Origin: an uncultured Coriobacteriales bacterium
GTDB taxonomy: Bacteria > Actinomycetota > Coriobacteriia > Coriobacteriales > UMGS124
Direction: 5' to 3'
Length of the DNA stretch: 64,000 bases
Assembly (NCBI GenBank): GCA_934636245.1
Contig: CAKUAI010000019.1
Coordinates: forward strand, 1-64,000
Shown one piece after another: positions 1-7,849 of this stretch (its first letter is position 1; each line of letters begins with the position of its first letter). The notes under the pieces were generated by a model that saw nothing but the letters and a program-made list of their open reading frames with translations, was not told where the DNA came from and did not search any database. The position numbers and the translations under genes are program-made.

Positions 1-1
1 T

Positions 2-67
2 GGGGCCATATGGCCCCGCATAGCACACCCCCCCGGGCGGGGCGTCGGCTTCACGGCCGGCGCCCCG
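2..67. terminator. Two stem-loops at the left window edge
   Basis: Positions 2-17 are a perfect palindrome (GGGGCCAT and its complement). Positions 38-49 (CGGGGCGTCGGC) pair with 56-67 with one G-U wobble. Neither has a strong T-tract, although T-rich sequence follows 67. They probably end transcription of a gene lying left of the window and insulate the gene that starts at 209. Confidence 0.4.
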
Positions 68-208
68 TTATGTGTTTGCTGGATTACCTGCGTGAATTCT
101 CCGAGTTTGCAGGTGTGTACCGAGTGCTCCCCTCCTTTCTCATTCAACCTGCGGTACGCTAGCATGCGTGCTGTTGCGCACGTCGATTGGGAACCGGAGG
201 AGGCAGAC

Positions 209-703
209 TTGAACACCGTGCTCGCTAAACGTGTTTTGCGGCTCCTCCCCCAGCCTGGCGGCGAGCTGCCCGGTAGCCTCACCTGCGGCAAGCTCGCACG
301 TCTCGTGGAAGAAATCCTGGGCGACACCATTTCCCGCTATCCCGACGGGCGCATGCTCATTTGGGACATTGCACGCCACGACGGATACAACATTCCCGAA
401 TATCCCATGGCTGGATGCGGCGACGTCCGCGAGTTTTTGGAAGACGAGGGCGTCCGCAACGTTCCCGACTGGTATGAGCGCCACCTGGGCATTACGCGAG
501 AGGACTACGACGCGATGTGGAAGTACGAGCTTGTCATGGTGCGCAACCAGGCATTTTGGCGTTGCGTCTTTCAGGTGCCCGCCACCGTGCCACAGCAAAC
601 ATCGTCCCTGGGTGGGGCATATCTTGAGGAGCTGCGCTCCTGGCTCGCCTTTGCCCTGGGAAATGAGAGTGGTTCCGACAACCCCCGGCTTTTTAAAAGG
701 TAG
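209..703 (+). CDS. Hypothetical protein ahead of topoisomerase
   Basis: A 164-residue soluble protein of unknown function. I chose the TTG at 209 because GGAGGAGG lies at 196-203 at ideal spacing. In-frame upstream starts (GTG at 92, ATG at 164) have no comparable ribosome site. No signal peptide, membrane segment or known motif is visible. The protein is acidic to neutral with several Trp and Tyr residues in its middle third. It ends 15 bases before the topoisomerase gene, so the two are probably one transcript, but that does not define a role. Confidence 0.6.
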   Translation: MNTVLAKRVLRLLPQPGGELPGSLTCGKLARLVEEILGDTISRYPDGRMLIWDIARHDGYNIPEYPMAGCGDVREFLEDEGVRNVPDWYERHLGITREDYDAMWKYELVMVRNQAFWRCVFQVPATVPQQTSSLGGAYLEELRSWLAFALGNESGSDNPRLFKR

Positions 704-718
704 AGGAGAGCGCCGCCC

Positions 719-3151
719 ATGCAGGCAACCCCCAATAAAAAGACCCTCGTCATCGCAGAAAAGCGCACCGTGGGCAAGGTACTGGCACGCCATCTGGGAT
801 GCAAGAACGACCACGGCACCTGGATCGAGGGCGCGGCCTACGACGTCGTGTGGGCCCAGGGGCATCTCATGCGGCTGCTTTTGCCCGAGGAATACAAGGA
901 GCATCCTGAGTGGTCGAACTCGGGTGCAAGGCTGCCCATCGATCCTGGCAGCGACGGGTGGCGTTGGAAGTCGCCCGATGGCGGGGCGGCGGCCGAACAG
1001 TTCAACTGCATGGCCACACTGCTGCAAGGCGGGTCGTATGGGCGCGTGATCCACGCATGCGACCCCGACCGAGAGGGCCAGGCCATCGCCGACCTGGTGC
1101 TGCGCGAGCTGGGCTGCACTCTGCCGGTGGACAGGCTTTGGTGCTCCTCGCTTGAAGATGCGGCCCTGGCGAAGGCATTTGCCCAGCTCAAGCCTAATGC
1201 CGAATACCAGGGGTTGCTGGAATCAGCGATCCTGCGCTCAAAATCCGACTGGCTGGTTGGCATGAACGCCAGCCGCCTCTATTCGCGCAACCTGAGGTCG
1301 GCCCAAAGCGTGGGACGCGTACGCACGCCCACGCTGGCCCTCGTAGTTGCGCGCGATCGCGCCATCGAGGCGTTCTCGTCTGCCGAATCGTACCGCGTGG
1401 CGCTCAATCTGGGAGATGGCCTCGTTGTCTTGGGCGAGGCCTGCGCCTCGAGGAAGGAAGCACAAGACCGACTCGAGGCTGCCAAGATGGCGCATGCGAC
1501 GATCGTCGGCGTCCAAAGGAAGAAGGCGACGGAGGGCTCCCCCGCCCTGCTCAACACGACCGGCGCTCAAAAGCTCGCCAGCGAGCGCTTCGGCATGAGC
1601 CCCGACGCATGCGACAAAGCCCTGCAAAGCCTTTACGAGCGCGGCCTCATCACCTATCCGCGCACCGATTCGTGCTTTGTGAACACCGAGGACGGCGAGG
1701 GCCTCGAGCAGCTTATCTGCCTGGTAAACACCCCCGAGCATGTGGGGGCAGACACGGCCAAGGCGTTTAGCAGCATGCCGCATGACGCTTCGAAAGTCGT
1801 CGACGACTCGAAGGTTGAGGGCCACGGAGCCCTCCTTCCCACGACCCGCCTGACCTCCTCGTGCATGCAGGGTCTCAAGGGCGACGACGCTCTCATCGCA
1901 GGCATGATCTGTGAGTCGCTGCTTGCCGCGGTGGCTCCCGACCGCGTGTTGGAAAAAGCCGGCCTCGACGTCGTGGTCGAAGGCCAGCCCTACCGTGCGA
2001 CTTCCTCCCTCGAGCTCGAGGCTGGTTGGAAAAAGCTGCGCCGCGCAGCGTCCACCGAGGAAGAAGAGGGTGACGAGACCGCTTCCCGCATCCCCGAGAA
2101 CCTTGTGCCAGGGATGGAGCTGCCGGTACTTGGCGGCGACCTCAAGACCGTGAAGTCCACCCCGCCCAAGCGCTTCACCGACGCGACGCTTCTTGCCGCC
2201 ATGGAGCATGCCGAACGCTTCCTCGATGAGGACGACCTGCGCTCGGCCATCAAGGACTCTGCGTCTCACTCGGGCGGCCTCGGCACTCCCGCCACCCGCG
2301 CCGGCATCATTGCCTCGCTCGTCGACCGCGGCTACCTGGAGCGTAAGCGTACGACACTCATTTCGACGGCCGAAGGACGGGCCCTCATCGACACCGTGGA
2401 TCCCCGTCTGAAAGACGTGCGCCTCACAGCCTCTATGGAGCGCGACCTTGCGGCAATAGAGCGAGAGGGGGCCGATCCTGAGGCGTTCATGCAAGGCGTG
2501 ACCAAGCTCGTCCACGAGGTTGTTGCCGCTGGCATGGCGATGCCGCGTCGTGAGGCGGCGCCCACAGGCGAGATCATCGGCCGCTGTCCTCAGTGCGGAG
2601 GCCGCGTGCTGGACAACGGCAACCCCCGCTCGCCATATCTGTGCGAAAACGTGCGCCGCGAGCGCACGACGGGACCCGACGGCTCGCCTGCCTGGAAATC
2701 GTGCGGTACCTGCTCGTTTAAGCTGCCGAGGACCTTCATGGGGGCTGAGATTTCGGCTGCCAGCGCCAAGAAGCTGCTCGCAGGCAAGACGGCAAAGGTC
2801 AAGGGCCTGGCTCGCAAAGACGGCTCGACGATCGACCGTCTTATCGAGCTCGACTGCGCGCAAGGATATCGTCCCCGCATTGCACGCGACCAGTCCGTAA
2901 AGGTGGGCGTGTGCCCCAAGTGCGGCGGCGACGTGGTGGATGTGGGCAACGACAAGGTACCTTACCTGCGCGAGCACCTGGGCAAAAAGCTGCCCAAGGC
3001 CGACATCCCCAAGCTGCTCAAGGGAGAGACGGTGCTGGTAAAAGGCCTGACCTCCAAGCGCGACGGCTCGAAATTCGAGGCATACCTCGCACTTGACCCC
3101 CAGCGCGACTGGAGCGTGCGCATCACAGGCTATCCCAAAAACGAGGCCTAA
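719..3151 (+). CDS. topB: Type IA DNA topoisomerase (topoisomerase III-like)
   Basis: An 810-residue type IA topoisomerase that passes one DNA strand through a transient break using a 5'-phosphotyrosine link. The Toprim domain opens the protein (LVIAEK with Glu14; DPDREG with Asp115 and Asp117). The catalytic tyrosine is Tyr313 in YPRTDS. The gyrA-like topoisomerase core runs to about residue 600. A C-terminal extension carries one zinc ribbon (CPQCGG, Cys623 and Cys626) and a second, degenerate one (CPKCGG without the downstream cysteines). GAGGAG precedes the ATG. Housekeeping and plasmid or conjugative topoisomerase III enzymes both have this layout. No conjugation genes are visible here, so its origin is open. 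Confidence 0.93.
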   Translation: MQATPNKKTLVIAEKRTVGKVLARHLGCKNDHGTWIEGAAYDVVWAQGHLMRLLLPEEYKEHPEWSNSGARLPIDPGSDGWRWKSPDGGAAAEQFNCMATLLQGGSYGRVIHACDPDREGQAIADLVLRELGCTLPVDRLWCSSLEDAALAKAFAQLKPNAEYQGLLESAILRSKSDWLVGMNASRLYSRNLRSAQSVGRVRTPTLALVVARDRAIEAFSSAESYRVALNLGDGLVVLGEACASRKEAQDRLEAAKMAHATIVGVQRKKATEGSPALLNTTGAQKLASERFGMSPDACDKALQSLYERGLITYPRTDSCFVNTEDGEGLEQLICLVNTPEHVGADTAKAFSSMPHDASKVVDDSKVEGHGALLPTTRLTSSCMQGLKGDDALIAGMICESLLAAVAPDRVLEKAGLDVVVEGQPYRATSSLELEAGWKKLRRAASTEEEEGDETASRIPENLVPGMELPVLGGDLKTVKSTPPKRFTDATLLAAMEHAERFLDEDDLRSAIKDSASHSGGLGTPATRAGIIASLVDRGYLERKRTTLISTAEGRALIDTVDPRLKDVRLTASMERDLAAIEREGADPEAFMQGVTKLVHEVVAAGMAMPRREAAPTGEIIGRCPQCGGRVLDNGNPRSPYLCENVRRERTTGPDGSPAWKSCGTCSFKLPRTFMGAEISAASAKKLLAGKTAKVKGLARKDGSTIDRLIELDCAQGYRPRIARDQSVKVGVCPKCGGDVVDVGNDKVPYLREHLGKKLPKADIPKLLKGETVLVKGLTSKRDGSKFEAYLALDPQRDWSVRITGYPKNEA

Positions 3152-3182
3152 GATCTCGGGATGCGGTGAACGAGTAGCCCCA

Positions 3183-3755
3183 GCTGCAGCCTCTCCCGGA
3201 CCGGTGCCAAAAATCGGCCCGAGAGGGGCAACTTGGAACTTGAAACTCGCAAGTTCCAAGTTCCAGGGCTTTCCCCCTGAATGAGTTCTTGTCTATCGGA
3301 TTCACCCATCGTCGTTGGATTCTCTCGCTGGGAGCGCCCCCGGGATCTCGCCATGGCCGCTCGGATGACTTACCTATCGTTTCCCCAGGGTCGGACGGCA
3401 GCAAAACGAGTTTCGGAGTAGTGCGGGCCCGGCTGCTGGCAACAAATCGAGTTTCGGAGTAGTCCCGGCCGACCCACTGGCAGCGAAACGAGTTTCGGAG
3501 TAATGATTTCTGAACGAAAGTACCCCTCGGCTCTGTGTGGCACAAAATTCTGTTGTAATAACAACAGAATTTCTGGCAAATGTCCCTTTTAAGACCTCAG
3601 ACTGGTCTGTAAAAGAACCATAGGGCGCGCCGAGAACGTTTTGACTACTCCGAAACTCGTTTGTCTGCCACTGGGCCCGGGAAAACTACTCCGAAACTCA
3701 TTTCGCTGCCAAAAAGTCCCAGAACTAACCTTATGCCGTGCCTCGCGCCACCCGG
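3183..3755. repeat. Composite inverted-unit non-coding element, copy A
   Basis: Five copies of a 26-base unit (consensus GGCAGCRAAACGAGTTTCGG followed by AGTAGT). Three are on the plus strand (3397-3422, 3438-3463, 3479-3504) and two on the minus strand (3644-3669, 3685-3710). Between the arms sits a perfect 12-base inverted repeat with a 4-base loop (3545-3572). The same architecture recurs at 38055-38455 in the same orientation. The units are almost identical while the spacers have drifted. The left flank holds an imperfect GC-rich hairpin (about 3190-3226). There is no convincing ORF; overlapping short ORFs are absent from copy B. It fills the gap between topB and asparaginase. Function unknown. 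Confidence 0.85.
3230..3262. repeat. Perfect 13-base hairpin inside copy A
   Basis: AACTTGGAACTTG at 3230-3242 is exactly complementary to 3250-3262, with a 7-base loop. It lies in a stretch of copy A that copy B lacks, so it is either an insertion in A or a loss in B. There is no T-tract, so it is not a typical terminator. Confidence 0.7.
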
Positions 3756-3908
3756 CAAAGCGGGCATTCTCCCTGGGCAACCAGTATCGGGAGCGGTTGC
3801 TACCGGCGAGTGAGACGGCTGATTAAGCACAGCCGACCCCGTCGAACGCACTCTCCGCCAGCACTGCCGCAATGGTAGAGAGCGCCGCACCGCCTGCTTT
3901 TTCAGCGC

Positions 3909-4919
3909 TTAGCCCATTGCGCGGTCGCGGTTGATGGGCTGCCTGAACAGCTCGCTTACGTGCTGCGGGTCGCGGCTCTGGCCCAGGACCCACATGGTCT
4001 TGGCAACGAGCGCCTCGGTCGTCATATCGTCGCCGATGAGGATGCCCGGGTGGTCGAGGTAGGCGCGGCCAACCTTGTAAACTCCCAGGTCACAGCCCTC
4101 TTCAGGCACCTGCGTCGTGATGACAACGATGCGCCCGGAGTCTACCCAGTCGAAGATAGCGCGCTCAAACGAGGCATCCTCGTGCTCGGGGATGCCTCCG
4201 ATGCCGAACGTCTCGACGATGACGGCATCGTAGTCGCGCTTGAGCAGCTCAAAGATGCCCGGGCCCATCTCGGGGGTCAGCTTCAGCACAAACACGCGCT
4301 CGTTGAGTGCGTCATAGAAATGCGCGGAGTCGGCGGCCGGCTTGTTGTCACGACCTGCTCGAATAACGCGGCCATTGCGAATGAGGGCGAGCTCGGGGTA
4401 GTTCACACTGACAAAGGCGTTGAAGCTCATGGTGCGCTGCTTGCGGGCGCGCGTTCCGGCAATGACCATCCCGCCAAAGACCACGCACACGTCGTGGGCC
4501 GAATCGTCCACGGCATACAGAAGGCTCTGGTAGAGGTTGAGTTTTGCATCGGTGAAGGGATTGGCCATGGGCTGCTGCGAGCCCGTCAACACGATGGGCT
4601 TCGGGCTGTCCTGAATCAGGTACGACAGGGCGGCCGCGGTGTAGGCCATCGTGTCTGTGCCGTGCAGCACCACAAAGCCGTCGTAGCTGTCGTAGGCGTC
4701 CACAATCACATTGCGAATGCGCATCCAGTCGCGCGGGCGCACGTTTGTGCTGTCGATGTTCATGGGCTGCACCACGTCGATATGGCACAGGTTTGCTGCC
4801 TCGGGAACGTATCCGAGCAGCTCGTCGCCGCTCAGTCCCGGCGTCAGACCGCGTCCGTCCTCAACAGAGGCAATCGTTCCGCCCGTGGCGACAACCAGGA
4901 TGCGCTTTTTATCCTGCAT
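3909..4919 (-). CDS. ansA: L-asparaginase, cytoplasmic type
   Basis: A 336-residue asparaginase that hydrolyses asparagine to aspartate and ammonia. The first catalytic threonine is Thr15 in ATGGTIAS. The second motif is HGTDTM at residues 86-91. The family sequence continues through the TGSQQP loop. There is no signal peptide, so it should be cytoplasmic. The ATG at 4919 is preferred to an in-frame start 27 codons upstream because the conserved domain begins here and GAAGGG lies just upstream. It is transcribed divergently from the membrane protein at 5350. Aspartate made here could be converted to fumarate, which suits an anaerobe rich in fumarate-reductase-like enzymes, but that link is inference. 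Confidence 0.92.
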   Translation of the reverse strand: MQDKKRILVVATGGTIASVEDGRGLTPGLSGDELLGYVPEAANLCHIDVVQPMNIDSTNVRPRDWMRIRNVIVDAYDSYDGFVVLHGTDTMAYTAAALSYLIQDSPKPIVLTGSQQPMANPFTDAKLNLYQSLLYAVDDSAHDVCVVFGGMVIAGTRARKQRTMSFNAFVSVNYPELALIRNGRVIRAGRDNKPAADSAHFYDALNERVFVLKLTPEMGPGIFELLKRDYDAVIVETFGIGGIPEHEDASFERAIFDWVDSGRIVVITTQVPEEGCDLGVYKVGRAYLDHPGILIGDDMTTEALVAKTMWVLGQSRDPQHVSELFRQPINRDRAMG

Positions 4920-5349
4920 GAGAACCAACCCTTCGCAGCGTCTCGCAGACTTGGGACCCCAAGAGCCCACAAGCGGCAATGATAGCCCAAAGCCCAGCAA
5001 AACTCACTTCGCAACCTGCCCGAACGCCAAGAATGCGACTCGAGGGGCAAAGGTTGGCGCTCGGGCGATCATCGGCTTGTCTGCATAGCGCCGCCCAGAA
5101 GAACGCGCAGCTGCATACGGCGGGGCCCGCAGAGAAGTGTGGCCTGGCGCCACACTACGCCGCACTTCTCATATCGCCACCTTCGCCCTCATCCCACCCC
5201 GTGAGGCGAAACGTGGGGTTTCGGCTCCGCCCGCAATTGTTGCGCCCCAGGCGAGCTTGACATAAGCATCGGGGGCTTTTGCCACATGCCCTCGCGCTAT
5301 GATTGTCCCTCGGATTGTTGTTATATAGAACGCAAGAGGGGTTTGGGGA
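4920..5349. other. Divergent intergenic region with alternative hairpins
   Basis: This gap separates the asparaginase and the membrane protein. AGAAGTG at 5133-5139 pairs with 5163-5169, and AGTGTGG at 5136-5142 pairs with 5150-5156. The two stems overlap and are mutually exclusive. AT-rich sequence around 5300-5335 probably carries the rightward promoter. I see no gene here. Confidence 0.4.
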
Positions 5350-6063
5350 ATGAAGTACCTGATTATTCAGCTGTTGGCAGTTGCATTTTGCTGGTTTGCG
5401 GCGCGTTCGATGCGCAAGCACGCCGTTGCGTATTACGTTGGCGCGTTCGCTCTTGAGGCGCTTTTCCTGTACGGCAAGTTCTTCTCGCTGCCCAGCGCCT
5501 TGTGGACGCCCATCTTCTTCGCCGTCGACCAGTGCATGCTCGGCACGGCGCTCTTCGTAGTCGTGATGTTCGTGGGCGTGTTCCCCAAGAACTCCCCCAT
5601 CGCCCAGCGGCTGCGCCCCTCGCGCGGCGAGCTCAGCATCTTCGCCTGGATTCTGTGCCTGGGCCATCTGTTCTATCTGACGGTCATCCCGCGCATGGCA
5701 GATATCGCGATTCGCCTGGGCTTTGCCATGCCCATGACGGTGGTCGGTCTCATCGTGGCGCTCATCCTGCTGGTTTTGCTCATCGTTTTGGGCGTCACTT
5801 CGTTCAAGTTCGTGAAGCGCGCCATGAACGCCGCCACCTGGAAGTCCGTGCAGCGCTGGTCGTACCTGTTCTACGCTTGCACGTACATCCACGTGATGCT
5901 CATGGTCGTGCCCTCTGCCGTGTACGGATCGGGCCAGGCCGTATTCACCGCGCTTGTGTACACCGCGATTTTCGGCAGCTACGCCGTGCTGCGCGTAAAG
6001 AGGGCGCTGGCCGAGAAGGGCGAGTATGCACCCGCTGCAAAGGGCGAGGTAGCTGGGGCATAA
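5350..6063 (+). CDS. Ferric-reductase-like transmembrane haem protein
   Basis: A 237-residue integral membrane protein with about six hydrophobic segments. Conserved histidines in the third and fifth segments (LGHLFYL and YIHVML) match the b-haem ligands of the ferric reductase-like transmembrane family, which includes the MsrQ-type haem subunits. The aromatic stretch before the second histidine (RWSYLFY) is typical. There is no FAD or NAD domain, so it would pass electrons to a separate partner. GGGG just upstream supports the ATG. It stands alone, with a terminator at 6106. The many Tat-exported reductases in this window lack membrane anchors, so this protein is one possible electron donor, but nothing here links them directly. 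Confidence 0.75.
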   Translation: MKYLIIQLLAVAFCWFAARSMRKHAVAYYVGAFALEALFLYGKFFSLPSALWTPIFFAVDQCMLGTALFVVVMFVGVFPKNSPIAQRLRPSRGELSIFAWILCLGHLFYLTVIPRMADIAIRLGFAMPMTVVGLIVALILLVLLIVLGVTSFKFVKRAMNAATWKSVQRWSYLFYACTYIHVMLMVVPSAVYGSGQAVFTALVYTAIFGSYAVLRVKRALAEKGEYAPAAKGEVAGA

Positions 6064-6105
6064 GATCGAACGCCAATCAACCAAACAAGAACTTCGAACC
6101 ACCCA

Positions 6106-6147
6106 CGCCCGAGCTGCCGGCAACTCCCCGGTAGCTCGGGCGCTTTC
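6106..6147 (+). terminator. Intrinsic terminator
   Basis: A 15-base stem (6106-6120 with 6128-6142, one mismatch) and a 7-base loop are followed by CTTTCCT. It ends the 5350 gene and may also stop leftward transcription from the IS200 remnant. Confidence 0.75.
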
Positions 6148-6198
6148 CTACCAAAGCCGTAGAACCCAGCCTCTTGCCGAAGCAGTCATCCCCGGGCG

Positions 6199-6375
6199 TC
6201 ACAATTCGGCCGGGGCCTCCACGACCTCGCACCTCTTCCTCTCGAAGAGCCCCCTGACCAGGGCGCCCACCTCGCGCCTGCTCTGCTGGCGGGGCACCTT
6301 GCGCCTGTACTTGGGTATCCAGACTATGTGGTACGTGCAGTCCCACCTGGTGTGTGATGGGCTTGCCTCGTTCAT
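6199..6375 (-). pseudogene. IS200/IS605-type transposase, 3' truncated
   Basis: The first 59 residues of a TnpA transposase. The N-terminus MNEAS...HTRWDCTYHIVWIPKYR is the classic IS200 opening that packs the single-strand DNA-binding fold. Intact family members are about 140 residues and continue to an HUH pair and a catalytic tyrosine. Here the frame stops soon after residue 55, before those residues, so the fragment cannot be active. GGGGAAGGAAG sits just upstream of the ATG on the minus strand. The matching left-end hairpin is kept at 6483-6501, while no right end was found. Confidence 0.8.
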
Positions 6376-6482
6376 CGGCTTCCTTCCCCTCCCGCCTCGA
6401 TCTAGCCATCGCGGCGGGACAATTATGGGACGGAGGCCTTTTCTCTGTCGCCCGAACCCAGCCGGGTGGAACCACCCACCCA

Positions 6483-6501
6483 CCACAGGCATAGCCTGTG
6501 G
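6483..6501 (-). repeat. IS200-type left-end hairpin
   Basis: CCACAGGC at 6483-6490 pairs with 6494-6501 around a 3-base loop, upstream of the truncated transposase. This is the position and size of the subterminal hairpins that IS200/IS605 transposases recognise. About 20 bases further out, at roughly 6515-6522, is TTTAA-rich sequence directly against the stop codon of the Abi-like gene. Confidence 0.6.
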
Positions 6502-6522
6502 ATTTCTTTCCGCTATTAAAGC

Positions 6523-7368
6523 CTAAAGCTCAACATCCGCCGGCACAGGGTGCTTCTCAAGGAACTTATCCAGAGTCACGTCCTCGGCCCTGCGTAGGTA
6601 CTCCGCTGCATCAGGCTGCAGCTGCCCCAGCAGGCGCACGGCATCGGTGTCCGCCTTCCTCGGAGAAAGCTGGGGCCGCTTCGGGTCAAACAGCCTCTCG
6701 CTGTGGGCAATGCGGTTGCGCACGCGAAGAATACCGTCAAGGCAGTCCTGTAGCTCAGCGCGGTTGGTGCCCTTCGGCCAGGCCGCGTAGAGTCCGGTTC
6801 TCCAGATAACCGCCTCACGGGATCGGTCAGTTAAGTGCACCCAAAAGCCCAGGGTGAGCTCCGCCACCAGGTCGCCACTCGTGAAGCCGTCGGGCAGGCC
6901 GGCCACAGCCTTGTCAATGATGATGCGGTTCACACGGTTGACGTCAGACGAACCCTTGCCCGACTTCCTTACGACGGGCTTGCGCACGGGCGAACCATCG
7001 TCGAGCAGCCAATGCTCGTCGCCATCCCAGCGCGAGCCCATCGTGTCGTTGTAAGCATTGCGTAGCGCGACCTCGAAATACGAGATGTCGCGCATGAGAA
7101 ACTGCCCAAGTAAGACGTTCCAGCGGTAGAGATCGAGAGCCTTGTCGATCTCGCCACCGCAGGCCTCGAGGTAAGGGGCGAGCCACTCGGCAGAAAGCCA
7201 GCCCTCAGCCCACATAAGAACGGCCTTGCGGCGGTCCTTCTCGCCTGCTTCTTTGTCAACGGCTTCAGCTTCGGTCGGTTCTTCCTGCTCGGTGGGCGAC
7301 ATGCTTGCGCTGACGTCCGCTTTGTTAGCGTTTTCCGCCGCGGGTCGATCTTTTCGCTCGTCAGCCAA
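6523..7368 (-). CDS. Abi-like HEPN protein
   Basis: A 281-residue protein of the AbiD/AbiF-like abortive-infection superfamily. The C-terminal half carries RNRIAH at residues 217-222, the R-x4-H signature of HEPN ribonucleases. The preceding segment (FEVALRN about residue 115, then LTLGFW about residue 170) follows the usual family order. The N-terminal 60 residues are charged and low in complexity. The start is TTG at 7368 with AGGAG just upstream. Expression probably comes from the promoter at 7441-7470, through the stem-loop at 7394-7429. By family, such proteins cut RNA on phage infection. The role here is inferred, and the gene sits with XRE regulators and a second Abi gene. Confidence 0.75.
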   Translation of the reverse strand: MADERKDRPAAENANKADVSASMSPTEQEEPTEAEAVDKEAGEKDRRKAVLMWAEGWLSAEWLAPYLEACGGEIDKALDLYRWNVLLGQFLMRDISYFEVALRNAYNDTMGSRWDGDEHWLLDDGSPVRKPVVRKSGKGSSDVNRVNRIIIDKAVAGLPDGFTSGDLVAELTLGFWVHLTDRSREAVIWRTGLYAAWPKGTNRAELQDCLDGILRVRNRIAHSERLFDPKRPQLSPRKADTDAVRLLGQLQPDAAEYLRRAEDVTLDKFLEKHPVPADVEL

Positions 7369-7393
7369 GAAAACTCCTATAGAAACAAATCGA

Positions 7394-7429
7394 GCCCCGG
7401 TGACTTGAATCAGAGGTCATTCCCGGGGC
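7394..7429 (-). promoter_or_regulatory. Structured 5' leader of the Abi-like gene, copy 1
   Basis: GCCCCGG (7394-7400) pairs with 7423-7429. TGAC (7401-7404) pairs with GTCA (7416-7419), leaving a 3-base bulge and an 11-base loop. A second copy at 13860-13894 has the same stem, the same loop but for one base, and a compensated C-G to G-C pair, so the structure looks selected. On the minus strand the stem would form at the very 5' end of the transcript, with TCGATTTGTTTC after it. Confidence 0.6.
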
Positions 7430-7440
7430 CATTGACCAGT

Positions 7441-7470
7441 AGTATAACCGCATCCTAAAGGTTTAGACAA
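7441..7470 (-). promoter_or_regulatory. Sigma-70-like promoter for the Abi-like gene
   Basis: Read on the minus strand, TTGTCT (7470-7465) and TATACT (7446-7441) are separated by 18 bases. Transcription would start just before the leader hairpin. It is the best promoter match I found in the island. Confidence 0.6.
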
Positions 7471-7735
7471 GAGCCTGAAGGTGCGGCTCGTCAACACGAC
7501 ACAAGCGCTCAGTCCTATCACGCGGGCCGGCACCTCCACCTGCATCATCACCGGTATCTCGTCAAGGCTACGCAGCATCTCTCCCCTCTTTCTCCCGCCT
7601 TACACCTAGCTGCCTCACCGTACGGCACACGGTAGCCCTCAGGTTCTCATCAGATAGTGCATCGCGTTTTCAAACTACGCCATAATATCATGCAATTTCG
7701 CGTTAATTGAGCCCGTTTGCTTATTTTGGTATTTT

Positions 7736-7798
7736 TATACTAGTATGAATCACCACATATAGCTACAATTGGCCCCGAAACGTCGCATGAATCACCAC
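7736..7798 (+). promoter_or_regulatory. Promoter region with 12-base direct repeat before XRE gene
   Basis: An AT-rich island (about 7675-7765) in otherwise GC-rich DNA contains a TATACT element at 7736-7741. ATGAATCACCAC is repeated at 7745-7756 and 7787-7798, four turns apart, and could be the operator of the adjacent XRE regulators. The remaining stretch 7471-7675 shows nothing I can name. Confidence 0.45.
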
Positions 7799-7849
7799 CC
7801 TGCGAGACCCATCCCCACAGGGTGAATATAAACGAGGAGTTGACTCAAA

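Noticed and set aside
1238..3259. 673-codon minus-strand frame opposite the topoisomerase gene
   Set aside because: It mirrors topB in an antisense frame and its translation shows no motif. High GC makes such long shadow frames common.
3589..3890. Short ORFs within copy A of the composite repeat
   Set aside because: They do not recur in frame in copy B although the DNA units are conserved, so selection is on DNA or RNA rather than protein.
3834..3908. Coding-like fragment (AALSTIAAVLAESAFDG) after the asparaginase stop on the minus strand
   Set aside because: Only about 27 codons, in a different frame, with no start or ribosome site. It may be a remnant but cannot be supported.
3960..4982. 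340-codon plus-strand frame opposite asparaginase
   Set aside because: The asparaginase frame has catalytic motifs and a ribosome site; this one has neither.
7394..7430. Possible tRNA 3' half because of a TTCAAGT-like loop
   Set aside because: The loop is 11 bases, and no acceptor, D or anticodon arm can be drawn. The conserved duplicate supports a leader hairpin instead.
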